A DNA stretch of 64,000 nucleotides, from NCBI GenBank assembly GCA_977006965.1, contig OZ345362.1, positions 1,054,001-1,118,000 on the forward strand, read 5' to 3'. This DNA is from Phymatolithon calcareum (Eukaryota > Rhodophyta > Florideophyceae > Hapalidiales). This document shows, piece by piece, positions 22,691-34,203 of this stretch. The notes beneath the pieces were generated by a model. The model ran no database searches, was not told where the DNA came from, and saw only the letters and a program-made list of their open reading frames with translations. Position 1 is the stretch's first letter. Every line of letters begins with the position of its first letter. Both the position numbers and the translations under genes were made by a program.

Positions 22691-23904
22691 ACACCTGAAC
22701 TCTACCAGATGCGGCAGAAGGGGAGGCGTCCAAGCAATGGAGTCATTTATTGTCGCAGCTAGCGATTCGAAGGCTCACAACGAGATCGTACCGGTGTTCC
22801 TAGTTCCCGGCTACGGGAAAGGATTCACTGGCTAAGCACCCAATCTCGGAACGGGGCGGCGTCCGACTCAGTGCTCTCCATTTGGTGTACTGGTGGTGCC
22901 CGCGTCGGATTACGATGTCGCAGCTGCTCCAACGTCAAGATTTTGCATTCGAAGGAACCGTAGTACACGAAATCTCCGTGGAGGGCGTACTCAGTGCGCC
23001 CGCCGGAATAATCCAGGACAGTCTTGTGACCCGGACGGAGGGACTGTGTCAACGGAACTGATGCCCAATCATGGGACAAAAAGTTCCGGAGCAGACGGCG
23101 GAAATCCTCTACGTTGTCATGCCCGTTCAGCATGTCGCCAAGGTCCAGGCGGTTGATGGCTGATATTAGATTGTCGGGCAATTTACACTACCTCCACCGG
23201 TCTCAGCCAGGCGGAAACACTGAATGTAAACTCTGTAACAACGACAGGCCAGAACGCCGACGCCGGGAAACTGTCTATGATCATGGCATAGCGGTAGGCA
23301 AAACCCGGACCGAGTAACGCATAAACACCGTGGGGTACATCTATGAAGCTCTACCATACTGGAAGAGAAACACTTGCGCTCGTCCCGACCTCGGGTATCA
23401 TATAGTCCATCTGGCTCATCACTCTTCGCCATATTCATAATTCCTCATTTAATATGGGGCTCACCTTGCTCGCCCTTTGAGGAGGGGGCCGTGTGGTGCA
23501 ATGCTCCGTGATCTATTTGCCCTCTATTTTTCCGCCTTCTGTAAGCAGTCTACTCTAAGTCACTGTTCTTAGAGTCGTAGTAGTCGTCGGTGTAGGAGAG
23601 GAACTAAGGAGGTTTTCGGGCTCTGTGATTCCGGTTCCGACGTTGCCTGTTCCCGAGTCCGGGTTATTTCGTCTTCATTACCGTTAGGCAACCCAAAACG
23701 AATGAAAAAACCAGTACCATTCCTTTGTTTCTCGTCTTTCTCTTTTTCTCTCCCTTTACTTCCTCTCTCAGTCGTACGCGCGTGCGGTCCTCCAAGCCGC
23801 AACTAAAAGGCGCGTCCGACTTCGCTCTGTCCTGGTACCGCGGAAAGGGGGCTCGAACACCCCGATCGAAAAACACCGCCATAGGCTTTCCACGACACAC
23901 ATAT

Positions 23905-24393
23905 CAATTCAGTACACGTATGACTGTGCCAATGATTAAATTCGCCGACATCGATATCTTGTCCGTTCATAGACGACAAGTCAGCAAGCAAATGTATCGT
24001 CGCTTCTCTTTGGTGAAATACAACACATGGACGAGCACGATTGTGCAGGGCCTCTTGCAAGAAACCGGCGCCAACCACACAATTGAATCTATCCATCGAT
24101 TTCTGTTCCAGAAAGCGCGGACAGGCTCGATTCTGCCTCTTCTTCATGTACAGAGAGAAAAATGTACTCTAGGGACAAAAAACATGTGAGTCATGGCGTA
24201 CTTGGAGCATCTTGTGGCAGTGGAAGTAACGGAGAAGTCGTTCATTTCCTTCTTGCAAGTGGGACATACTCATGAGATTTTGGACAGGGTATTCTCCAGA
24301 TCCGCAGCTCATCTGAGGTCTCACGAATTCATTACGATCACCGACTTAGCAAGCGAGCTCGCCCTCTCTTACAATCCGGCACCCATAGTTTAA
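23905..24393 (+). pseudogene. Fossil of a second DUF7869-like transposase-type protein
   Basis: One frame with a single TGA (24187-24189). Before the stop: HTIESIHRFLFQKAR and LLHVQREKCTLGTKNM. After it: VMAYLEHLVAVEV, then FISFLQVGHTHEILDRVFSR and ITDLASELALSYNPAP. The family pattern expected here is L-QLDNCTRENKN-x-VMAYLE, followed by SFLxVGHTHEDIDQxFSR. So D-N has become E-K, one residue has become a stop, and EDID has become EILD. It is a different subfamily from the copy at 18 kb (GHTHE rather than GHTKF), so it is not the other half of that gene. The proposed family role is DNA transposition (inference). Confidence 0.6.
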
Positions 24394-25644
24394 CTTCACA
24401 GATCTTTGCGAGGAATGCAAGTGTAAGAAAGGCTAGCCTCTCGTTCCACATCAAAGCGTCTTAACTAACGATACTGCAAAGTCTAAAAAAAGGGACCTTG
24501 CAAAGGTAAAGTGTCCGTATCCATCGTTATCAAAAAATTCGACATCTTGAACAAGAACCACACTATAAGCTCATATTCCGCGAAGAAGATTCAATAATGT
24601 CTCTCTGGATGACTGAATTCGAGTTCTCCCTTACATCAAATCTCAGCATTCTTGCGGAAATAAGACAGGCGGTCTGCCGATATGCCCTGGTGAACGATTA
24701 TAGAGGGTGTACTGGGCACCCGGAATCTCATGTGCCGATTTCACAATAGAGATTTCCACTTGCGCGCCTTCGCTGTGGATGCCCGCTTTCCTTTCCATCG
24801 CAACACGATTGTGACCTATAAGATGAGGGTGGAGCGGAAGATGTAACCTGCTTTGTTTGCAAGTAAAGATTTATGACCGGCCGTTCGAAGAGAATTGCAT
24901 CAAAATGGTCCAATATGGTACTCATTGCCGTGGGGTTAGCGATCAAATGTCATGACGAGACTGTTGGGGAATTCCGCAAAATGCATTCATGCATGAGCTC
25001 ATCGACCAAAATGGCAATGCTCTTCTCGCCACCGGCTGCACTCTCTCCGTCACTACCATCGCAACAGCCTCCGCCAAACGTCCACCACTGCCTCCCGTCG
25101 CACTCCCATACTCAGCTTGAACGTCTTCTCTGCCATGCCCGCCTCCTATGTGACTGTGGCCGTCGAATACCCAGAATACCGTGGACAAAGTGTGACGATG
25201 ACTCGGCCCAAATCAATTCGACCGCCATTTCATTTCACCACACCAGCGAACAGAATATGTTGCCATCACGCGTCCGACGCTTGACTCAACGCCACCCTGC
25301 GCACAATACGCCCACGGTTGTTGCTCCTCTACGGCTGGGCAACGACGTGTGACTCCGGCGGTGTTGTTCTTTCGTGTCGGCGAAATCATGGTATGTGTAC
25401 GAATAGTCGAAGCGTTGGGGTTGGCTTGAGAACACTTCGGTTAGAGGTTGACGGTAGTGCTATGGCGTTGATCGAAGCGTAAAGAATTCTTTTTATACGA
25501 TAATGGCTCAAGACGGTACACAGTTACGTTTGGTGTGACCAGAGAAAACGATGCCAATGTCATGAAGAACGCAGTTGGGGTTTCGCAAAAAAAGTTCATG
25601 TTTGATCGGTAGGAATCAACCATAGCACGATGACGTTCAAAACC
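24394..25644. other. No recognised gene; one unassigned 159-aa frame
   Basis: A plus-strand frame at 24873-25352 (159 aa, ATG start, Pro/Ser/His-rich) overlaps minus-strand frames at 24728-25188. No motif decides between them and both may be chance. A 16-bp unit (GATAAGGACGCCGAGA) occurs twice in tandem at 25645-25676, at the edge of the dispersed repeat copy B. Confidence 0.3.
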
Positions 25645-26075
25645 GATAAGGACGCCGAGAGATAAGGACGCCGAGAGAATTGCGATTATATCATGACAGA
25701 TGTCGTGCGCGTAGCTCGCGCTGCTTGGAACCGGATAGCCTTACAGTGCGCATGGGGTTGAGGGGCTTGGGGAATTGGGGCATTTTTCCACTCCAGATTT
25801 AGATTTTCAAAAACTGTTGATGACATTGTCCCATTGAATGGGACACTGTCAGGAACTCTCCTAAATCTGAAAATTGTAAACAATTCAGAAATTTAAACAA
25901 TGACGAATATGATATAATTCTATTCTTGCCACATCGGGCGTCTTGGCCATAAAACATTATATAAATTCCGTTCTATCCATCTAATTGCTGCATAATGTAC
26001 TGCCATGTAAATAAAATATCCGTCTTTTTTAACGTACCAACGTCAGAAAAAACGAAATTTATCTAAATCACTGTC
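25645..26075 (-). repeat. Dispersed ~450-bp repeat family, copy B, with internal hairpin
   Basis: Inverted relative to copy A at 9965-10435; see that entry for the shared blocks. The hairpin at 25816-25856 is centred on CCCATTGAATGGG. The arms differ from copy A by paired changes, so base pairing is retained in both. No terminal inverted repeats or target duplications were identified, so the class is unknown (a solo LTR, a MITE or the 3' part of a larger element are all possible). Confidence 0.7.
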
Positions 26076-26109
26076 TCGTGACAAAAACATCCGCGATCTT
26101 TTCAATTTC

Positions 26110-26328
26110 GTGACGTACACCTCGCCATCGGACTCTATTTCTGCCGTGATTCCTGAGCTTCCAGAAGACGATGATGTTGACGTCGTCGATGATGCGACCG
26201 TGCTGCAAAAACTAAAGAAGATGAATCGACGAAGGAACGTAGCTCTTAAACAGCGACGGCCCCAGATGGAGAGGGAAGTCGAAGAAATTATAGTTTACAA
26301 TGATGAACATCTCAAGAAGACAGAGTGA
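26110..26328 (+). CDS. Possible short acidic/basic protein fragment, unrecognised
   Basis: A 72-residue frame directly beside repeat copy B, with no ATG at its 5' end (GTG first). The first half is acidic (PEDDDVDVVDD), the second highly charged and helical (LKKMNRRRN, MEREVEEII), suggesting a coiled-coil tail. It may belong to the element carrying the repeat, though copy A has no equivalent. Weak support. Confidence 0.15.
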   Translation: MTYTSPSDSISAVIPELPEDDDVDVVDDATVLQKLKKMNRRRNVALKQRRPQMEREVEEIIVYNDEHLKKTE

Positions 26329-26329
26329 G

Positions 26330-27516
26330 AACTGCACAGCTCTCCAGAGAGATCTCTTAAGCGGACGGCAACCATAAATGCGTCCTATATGGGAGTTTGA
26401 CTCCATGCATAGCTTCCGCCAACCACGATTCGATTAGCGTGAGCATCGATCCGTCACCGTAAACGTCACGTAGCATCAATAACAGTTTCTCGCCCTTGGC
26501 GCGTCTTTCGCCCGTCTACAAGAGAACGTGCTCTGCGCCCCAACCTAGGATGGGCTGATCCCAGACCGGCCCTCGAAGGATATACACGATTTGAGGTGTG
26601 AGGCTCCGGGTGAGCACTTGCAATGCCGAGAAGCGGCCACTCTGAAGGAGCACCGCTGTAGAAATTCCACCGATATACGAGACCGAGACGTCAGCGAACA
26701 AAAACTTCGGGCAGAGACTCCTTGATCCTCCTCGGATCGGAGTCGTCCGGCAAAAGTCGGATGTATTCCGAGTAGTTTCAACTGCTATCATACCGTGCGA
26801 GCGGAAAAGCACGGATCGAAATCTAGCTATCGAATTACATTGTCCGTTAACACAGGGTGCCGAGGTCGCATGGGCGAACAGCAGGTTTACGGCAGGCGAA
26901 TGATAAATTTGGGATAGGGAGCCGCAAAGGCATTGATTTCCAACGGTTTAGAAAGACGCGGCTGTCAGGCAGACGATGTGGTTTGGCGATGGATGTGTAG
27001 ACGCATGCATTTTCGGTGGCACGGGGCAGGGAAACATGGTAAGATAAAATCTTCAGGTTTTTTCGCTCTGCTGGGTATGAATATGTTTCCTTTAGTTATG
27101 AAAGTGGTCTCCAGGTAGCTAACCAGAAAGAATGTTGTGTTGCAGGACTCATCTGTCCTTACAATTGCTGCCTTTTTCACACCAACAGAGGAGTAAAGCT
27201 GTGCATACGACCAATTAAAAAGCTAGCGTAAGATTCACTCTATATTTAGGGCTTTCTCACAAAACGGTAATCTCAAAATTGGATTATACGTGTATTTTTT
27301 GTGCTCGTAAACAAGATCTCCGAAAATTCGAGCCCCGGAAATACAACTTATCCTTTTTTCAATGCGCAACTCCAATTAATCTCACAGTATAATGCCATAT
27401 CTATTTTTACAGAATCCGTCAACCGGCAATACTGCGTGTCGATGATTTGTTTATCTCGGCAAAGTTTCCTCTAGAATTTCTGTGCTTCAGAGTGATTGAT
27501 GTTTAAATTTGTAAAG
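26330..27516. other. No recognised gene
   Basis: Short frames on both strands without motif; 27180-27510 is AT-rich and stop-dense. No repeat structure seen. Confidence 0.35.
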
Positions 27517-30178
27517 TTATAGCATTTTTTGCGAAATTATCTCCTCACTGCTGCAGGAAAGTGAGTTTGAAAGCAGGAACCTCGATGAACCTGGCAAGCT
27601 GAAATTCTTGAGAATTTTCCGGGAGATGACTGACATCTTCAGGCTTTTAATTTGCTGCACAGAGCCAAGTTCCATTTGAGCATAGCCGCAGTTGTTGAGT
27701 TCGTACTTGAGACGTTTGTTGCCATGATCATATACTAGTTTAGCGTTACCCTGGTTTGGTACCTTTCCGTCAAGAACTCTGATGACCACTAATTTTAAAT
27801 TTTCATGGGACATATGTTGAAATATTGCCTGTACTGTCCCAAACATAGCCTCATTTGTGTTGCTTGGCATTTATTAGACTGCATCCTAACGCATCTCTGC
27901 TCCGTGTATGTTCTTCCTCTCGTAGATAGTTTGAGATTTTAACGGTTGATTTGGACACCAGTCAAACTTGAGTGTGATAGTAATCGCGCGAACTTGTCTC
28001 GAGGCATGTCAAACGTTAAGAAATGTTTGTTCCAAAGACTCCACAGTTTACAGGCCTGCACTTTTAGCATAGTATTCTGAAAAGTTGCTCTAATTCTCCT
28101 CGGGTTAGAAATTCTCGCAGTTTCTCGTAGTTGCTTAATTTCAGAAGTATACATTGAGTCCTGGGCATCACTCACGCATAGTTCGATGCGCACAGATACA
28201 ATTTGCAGCGAAAGCTGATCAGATCTTGGACTTTTAGGATGGTAAGCTGGTTTTGTGTCTTTGCGAAGGACTTCGTTATCATCCGTACAACCCCACCGCA
28301 TGCATCCAAAGCTGTGCACGTGATCAGCGACGTGTGAAATCAGGCGATGATTTTTCGTACTTATATTAACGTTCAGGGCCCGGTGCAAAGCAAGTCCTGC
28401 GTCATAGCAAACGAGTTGCAGATCAGAAATATCATTTTCAGTGCCTCGTAAGCTTGATAGTGACTCGTTGCACCCGATGATCTTTTTGTCGCGCTTGCAA
28501 CTGACAAACGTGCTTGCAGTAGAAGGTCATCATCTGGGAACATTGACTCAGCGATGCCCATAAGAGCAACGCAAATAAAGGGGCTGAACTGGCGCCTGAA
28601 TCCGCCTGACATCTTAGGTTTCTTCTGGTCTGCAGAGTACCGGAAATGAGAAATCTATCGCAATCGAGATGAATTTGGTAAGTCTAGAAGACGCTGATTA
28701 ATTATCCTGATTTGCTGACTTGCGGGCATTTTCTGGTAGGGGAATGACGACCATCTCTTAAATTCTAGATCCTGAATAGATAGGAGCACGCCCAAGCCAA
28801 CAGAATCTAGTTTATCGAATCCAATAGAGATGAAGATACGGAAAGACCAGGTTCTATGATCATGAAATGCTGCCAAAGCTGATCGGAATTCCAAAGCACA
28901 AAAGTTCTTACATAATCCCGTGCTATTTTTAGCTCCATCTCCACCCCTCTGGATTTCTTCGAGCTCCGGTCTGTAGACAGCGAGCTATAAGAAGCTGATA
29001 CTTCACTGTACGAGAGACATTTCTTCTGCAATGGCGGTTTCCTGATATCTTCGCTTGTCTCACACGGGTAAAAATGTCCGCATTGGAGTCGAAATCTTCC
29101 TTCCCTTGAATGGAACCCTCAATCTCGTCGTTTCCGTCACTTTGCAACGCATCACGGTCTCAATCAAGCTCCTCAAGAGAAGTGGAACTGAGTAAATGCA
29201 TTTTTCTGGTCACGGCGGGTTCAAAAACGCAGCAAGAGCAGTCCCTGAAGCTGCCGGTAGACTTTAGTGAAAAAAGAGATTCTTTGCGGTTGATTAGGCA
29301 CTGTGCAGACATCGCGGAAAATGAGTATTCCATGATACATCACACCAGAAGAGGAAGCTTTCATTATGTCTTCTATCGCAACGAAGGGAATCTCTGCACC
29401 AGGTGAAGTCTCTCGAATTTTGTCTCCGATGTAGCTCGTTGATTAAAGCCTGATATCGTTCGTGGAGAAATTCCAATTTTATGCCATTTACTTGGCTTTC
29501 CTCGTCCATCAGTGACGCGAACTCTTAATATCGTTGCACTTTGGGACCCTGGTTGAGCAAGTGTCGTGCAGTCGGCACAAATCTCAAATCAAAGCGCACG
29601 AGGACTTTGTCAGACTTCTGCAGCATACTCCTCTATAGAAGTGGAGGAGCAAGGACCATCGAAAATTCGTTCATCATTTCTAAAGGCTTCTCGAAAGGTA
29701 ATAGTACTGCTTAAACATCCCGCGTGATCGATCTCTGCCAAAAGCAGATATAAAATAGAGCGGAAAACGCCTGTGGACTTCACCGCCATCAATTATTTCT
29801 CACCTGGCATTTACGAGCTCGATCGACATAATTCGCGCGTGCCTTTCCGGTGTTAAATGAGTTGGATACATTCCGACCCAGGTCTGGAACCTTGGTATCC
29901 TACTTAGATACAAGCCTCCATAGGTCAATGATTTCAGCATACGTTCGTTTTTCATTTGACATTTCTGCTGAAGCGGCAGGGCACTGTGACACAGGGCTTG
30001 AGTGTTCTGATTGTGAGACATCGATTCGCGAGGAAAATGAAGCCAAGAGATGATGAGGGGAGCCAATGCTACTATGTGATTGAGCCATATGAGCTGAAAT
30101 TTCATGAACATTTGCATACTCACAATCGCAAACATTGATTGTGAGTATGAGAACAACTTGACAAGTTAATTGATTCAA
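27517..30178 (-). pseudogene. Large decayed minus-strand gene, transposon-like
   Basis: Protein-like pieces follow one another on the minus strand: 30178-29800 (CDCEYANVHEISAHMAQSH, a C2H2-finger-like start; then GLYLSRIPRFQTWVG and HLTPERHARIMSIEL), 29792-29294, 29147-28655, 28612-28373 (FICVALMGIAESMFPDDD, LLLQARLSVASATK), 28388-27939 (NHRLISHVADHVHSFG, WGCTDDNEVLRKDTKPAY) and 27870-27517. Frames change at each junction; at 28385 two pieces overlap as an obvious frameshift. The segment with H-L-DHV-FG, D-NE--HK--KP-Y resembles the conserved late part of zinc-finger transposon proteins found in algae and cnidarians. That resemblance is from memory and weak. A dead transposase is the likeliest reading. 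Confidence 0.38.
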
Positions 30179-30613
30179 GAATCTTCCTCCATAGTGCAGT
30201 GCTCGGCGCTGACTTCGGTCCTTGGACGGTTTCCAGAGTCAAAGATTTGTCTGCGCTGAGCAGGTAGGTATTGAGAGAAGAATCCTCTGGCCAAGGAGCG
30301 GGTGTGAGATGATCGAAGAGATTTTATTGTATTTGGACAAAATTAATCCAAAAAATGATAATTCCGGCCACCCATGTATTCTAGAAATGCAGTACTCCGG
30401 CCCCTCTAGATCAAGCACCACCCTTCAGCTGCAAGCCAAACTACTCCGCGAATCTAAAGAGGACTCCTCGTTCTAAGAGAAGTCCTCTTTCAGTTCGCGA
30501 AATTTTCTTGCTCAAAGCCGCAGTTAGTGCCTGTCGGAAGTCGCTGATGGAATTTGAAATGAAACACTGACCAGGAAGTATGCTTGTAAATCAACGGCAA
30601 GAATTCGACAATC

Positions 30614-31359
30614 ATGGAACACCGAAACGCGTCGCGCAAACGAGCAGACTATAATCAGGATGCACCACAGCAAAAGGCGCCCCGAGCAGGGGATATAAGC
30701 GGCCGTTCCGCTGTTCATCGCGAAGGGCTACTTGTGCCTCATGACGTCCAAACGCAGGAAGATCATCTTCGTTTGCAAGCTTACTCCCAATTGATGGAAC
30801 ACCTGCATCTGGGCTTGCGTCAAACACCGCTGGATATTCGTGAATCGATTCTGGTTTCTCGCGAGCATGCTCCTGTCAGGCACGAGGAACCTTAGCAGAT
30901 CGACCCAGTTCATTGGCGCTCTCACAAGAATCGCGGCAGCAGCCGCCTCAGAGTCATCGACATGCGGACCTTAACCAATTTCAGCAGCAGCATATTGTAA
31001 CGCGACAGAAACCCTCTGCTCATGTTCTTCCTACATCAGGGCAATGCAGGAATGCCCGCGATCGTGTAGAGGTGCACTGACAGTCGCAAGAGCAGGCACA
31101 GTGACACCAATCACAGCACGGATCACATCCACAAACCCAGAGTACTGAGCAGCGCCAAACTCAACCATCTATTCGTCCTAATAATGAGAGCATTAGAAAT
31201 GTGGAATCACGCCTCCACACCACCTCTAGACCTCCCGTTCAATTACATCAGCGCTCTTCTGAATATTCAACCTTGCAGGCGCAGAGCAGCAGACTGGAAG
31301 TAAAGCTTTCTGAGCCTATCCTCACAACTCAGTCAAGTCGCAGGACGAAAAACTGCTAA
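30614..31359 (+). pseudogene. Glutamine-rich broken coding region
   Basis: 30614-30895 encodes a basic, Gln/His-containing 93-aa stretch from ATG. After one frame change near 30895 a second frame (codons starting 30901) runs to TAA 31357-31359. It is rich in Gln, Ser, His and Arg (QFQQQH, QTQSTEQRQTQPS) and is interrupted by only two stops, both TGA, at 31078-31080 and 31102-31104. Both lie in CAG/CGA-like contexts, so former CGA codons are likely. Low-complexity content prevents family assignment; a gag or regulatory protein is possible. Confidence 0.33.
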
Positions 31360-33125
31360 ATTCGGACAAAGAGCTCACGGATACGATATTCAATGCTCTA
31401 TCTTCGGGAGTTTTGCGTGATGGTGGAGATGGAACAGCATCTGATGATACTAACCGAGGTGTACGATTTACAGTCCATTTAGTTCTCCCTTTCTCGCGCC
31501 GGTTCTGAATTTGCTTCACTGTGCCGATTTTATTTCTGATCTGCACCTTGTTGAAGATTTGCGTGTCAGTTTCAGTGCCCATATCTTCAGCGAATTGAAT
31601 CATCTAGCGGCATCGGAGTCTCTCTCTGTCTTTTCTTATGTCTGGAACAAGAGCACGTAAAGCCAATGACTTGTATGGATAGCTAAATCCAAGCATGGCA
31701 GAGATACTGTATTGTGTAGCAAACTCACGCTTGAGGTCAGTTGATTGTGGATTGTAGTGAAGACTCTTGCCTCTTCCGATGAAGAGGCCGGTCTAGGTCG
31801 GTATTTATTCCTATTTGGCGAACAATGATGTAATCCTGTGGTTCACCGTGACCTAGTTACATGTTACTAAAAACGGCAAGCGTTGGTTATGCCTTGAAAG
31901 AATGCAACCTATTACGTGCCCAGCTCATAGGACACGTATTACGAGGTGCCTATTATGGTGATAGGCAGCAAAATCGTCTACAATTGTAGGAAATCTTCTT
32001 AATCGAGGCCCCTTGAGAGTCACTTCATGCAGAATGCGGCCAAATTCGAGTTGGAGATGGTGCAAATGTTGAAGAGTTTCTTAAGCGCAGAACGGTAACA
32101 GCCAAAAACCGAAAGCCCATTTCGGTCGATAACGCATCTCTAATTAGAAGGGGTCAAAGAAGATCACATGAATCCATTCGGAAAGCACAAATAAGTAACA
32201 TTATTTCCTATTTTCATTCTCAATGTTCATTCCGGCTTAGCTCATGTTTGGACTTCATTTTTGCATTCTGTCTTTTTTCTCCTACCGCATCTTGTCCAAG
32301 GAGTAGTCCACTGCATATCGTTATCGTTCTCCACAGTCTTGCAGCAATAACTGCACTATGCAGCATGTTGGACAGGGCGCGACATAAGTACGAAGCAGCC
32401 CGCATTTGGTGCATGGCGTGCGCCTCAGTATGGTGTGTTGATTGGTGCATACAAAGCTGCAAAGAGCGCCCAAAAAACATTGACTAAATTCACTCGGGAA
32501 GCCTGCTCGTGTTACTACCCGTGAAGACCTCCTCCAGCGATTCTTTAACGTCTTCTTTGTGCGCTTTGGGATTCGTATAATTCAAGGAAAGAACTTCCAT
32601 CGATCTTTCGGTGCTCTGCTATTTGTGGCCTTCACTAAATATCTTTTCATACTCCTCTCTTCATTTAGTCCTGCACGAGAGGTAACCAGGACGTCCTGGA
32701 TAGTTATGAGCATTTTTATTAAATATACTGACGAAAATACGAAGTGCAGGCATGTTTGGTCAGCGAAAAAGACGGTTCCGCTTTAACGGTTTGCGACTAG
32801 AGACTTGCACGGGGTATAGAGAAGCGCAAAAAGCCACAGAGCTGGGAATAGAATACAGACGTATTGTGGTTGCTCCCTCTTTTTGCTCAGAAAAGTCGAA
32901 TACGCGTAACCACCATTCATCACTGGAGACATTACTTTGCGAAAGTCAGAGTCGCAGAAGCACACGGAAAACAATTGTTCACGTGTCAGAATATGGAAAG
33001 TGCGAAAAAGACGTGCTGTAATGCGATACAAATACGCTATATTCATCCGAGCTTCCATTGTTCTTCAGTGATCAAAAGCTATACAGTTGACATGTTAGTA
33101 GACCCCAATCCCTCGACTACCCGGG
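31360..33125. other. No recognised gene
   Basis: Scattered frames below 95 aa on both strands. A minus-strand 93-aa frame (31322-31603) overlaps the end of the Gln-rich frame. Nothing resembles a known family and no repeats were detected by eye. Confidence 0.35.
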
Positions 33126-33435
33126 GTCAAACGAACAGAGTATAACAGGCAGTAAGTTCACCGAGAGAAAGTAAGATCAGAGGGAGAGAGCATAGAAAAA
33201 GTACGCACCGGCAATGATGGGGAAGATTAAATCCGAGAACGAGGTCGTGGACGTGAGTGCTCTGCATGTAAGCCCTTTACTATTTCGGTGTCAGACGAAC
33301 AGAGACTAACTGTCAGTACGTCGATTAGGAGTAAGAACAAAGGGTAACAGCATAAAATAGTACGCGCCGGCAATGACGGGGAAGATTAATTCCGAGACCA
33401 AGCGTCGTGGGCTTGAGTGTTCGGCATGTACGATT
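33126..33435. repeat. Two-copy tandem repeat, period ~164 bp
   Basis: The units start with GTC(A/G)(A/G)ACGAACAGAG at 33126 and 33290. They share TACGC(A/G)CCGGCAATGA(T/C)GG, GGAAGATTAA(A/T)TCCGAGA and (T/G)GCATGTA near their ends. Divergence is roughly 20%, so the duplication is old. The second unit overlaps the C-terminal codons of the 174-aa minus-strand frame. Confidence 0.65.
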
Positions 33436-33849
33436 TTCCATGTGGAAACGACAGGAGAGAATCCCGCACCGCTGTGTGGCAGCAAGTTGGTCACAAACTT
33501 CTCGATGTACGGGCAAAACCGCGGATATGCCGTGCAATGCAGCGCATGATGTCTTGATCGCAACAGATCTCCTTGTGGGACGTACGCGTAATCTCAATCT
33601 CAGGGAAATCTTCATCCAATACGTTAATTGTCTCGCTATAGATCCGGTTGAATAGTACCGATCGAGAAAGAAGGCGTCCGGTTTTTTTTCAAACCTCTGC
33701 GCCTCGACAGTTGCGGAAAAGCCGCACTTCACCGAACGCAGATGCGGACCATGGAGGTCAATTGCGCAACATGTCGTATGGCAGAATCGCGCACATACAT
33801 TCCAGACCAATTGCTCCGACGCGCACTCGTACCTGCCGCGGAAGATCAT
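33325..33849 (-). CDS. Hypothetical protein, 174 aa, unrecognised
   Basis: ATG start at 33849. Cys- and His-rich (CARFCHTTCCAIDLHGPH near residue 20) and strongly basic overall. No membrane segment or known motif. Its last ~40 codons are encoded in the second unit of a tandem repeat, which argues that at least the end is not an ancient conserved gene. A TATA-like motif is not apparent upstream. Confidence 0.22.
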   Translation of the reverse strand: MIFRGRYECASEQLVWNVCARFCHTTCCAIDLHGPHLRSVKCGFSATVEAQRFEKKPDAFFLDRYYSTGSIARQLTYWMKISLRLRLRVRPTRRSVAIKTSCAALHGISAVLPVHREVCDQLAATQRCGILSCRFHMENRTCRTLKPTTLGLGINLPRHCRRVLFYAVTLCSYS

Positions 33850-34076
33850 TGTTGTCCCGCGCCATGCTAAATAAATAGGCTATGCCTTCGAGTCACGAAG
33901 CGGGCACGAACGTATATATTATTTAGCTTATTTCAGCTATCAAAGTTTAATTGTGCCGCTACAACGTCCGCTCCGGCCATATCATATCTCGGTCCACCGT
34001 TCTTTCTAAATGATAGTACAGAAATGCAGAATTTTAATGAATAGAATACTCTAACTATAATCAGATCCGCGCATCA

Positions 34077-34126
34077 CGTCCTGCATGCAGGACGGATATG
34101 ATAATTGAAACGTTGCAATATAAAGA
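34077..34126 (+). promoter_or_regulatory. Perfect 18-bp palindrome followed by a TATA-like box
   Basis: CGTCCTGCATGCAGGACG at 34077-34094 is a perfect palindrome. TATAAAG follows at 34119-34125, 79 bp before the first in-frame ATG (34204) of the proline-rich gene. A GTAAGT...TTCTCAG span at 34147-34198 could be a 52-bp intron in the leader. Promoter function is inference. Confidence 0.3.
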
Positions 34127-34203
34127 GCGCTGCTGCGCGTAGCCATGTAAGTGCGATTAGAATAAGTATACTTTTTATTTAATTTGTGTCGTTCTCAGAT
34201 TGC

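Noticed and set aside
22825-23181. 118-aa minus-strand frame downstream of the gypsy chromodomain
   Set aside because: Reads reasonably (LRPGHKTVLDYSGGRTEYAL) but has no recognised family and lies antisense within the retrotransposon tail. I could not support it as a gene.
23480-23700. Candidate polypurine tract and 3' LTR of the gypsy element
   Set aside because: GAGGAGGGGG followed by TGTGGTGC looks right, but with no 5' LTR in the window and no target duplication the LTR cannot be delimited.
24943-25352. Overlapping frames on both strands (81 aa minus, 159 aa plus)
   Set aside because: Neither has a motif or supporting context. A Pro/Ser/His-rich plus reading and a Gly-rich minus reading are mutual shadows in a GC-richer patch.
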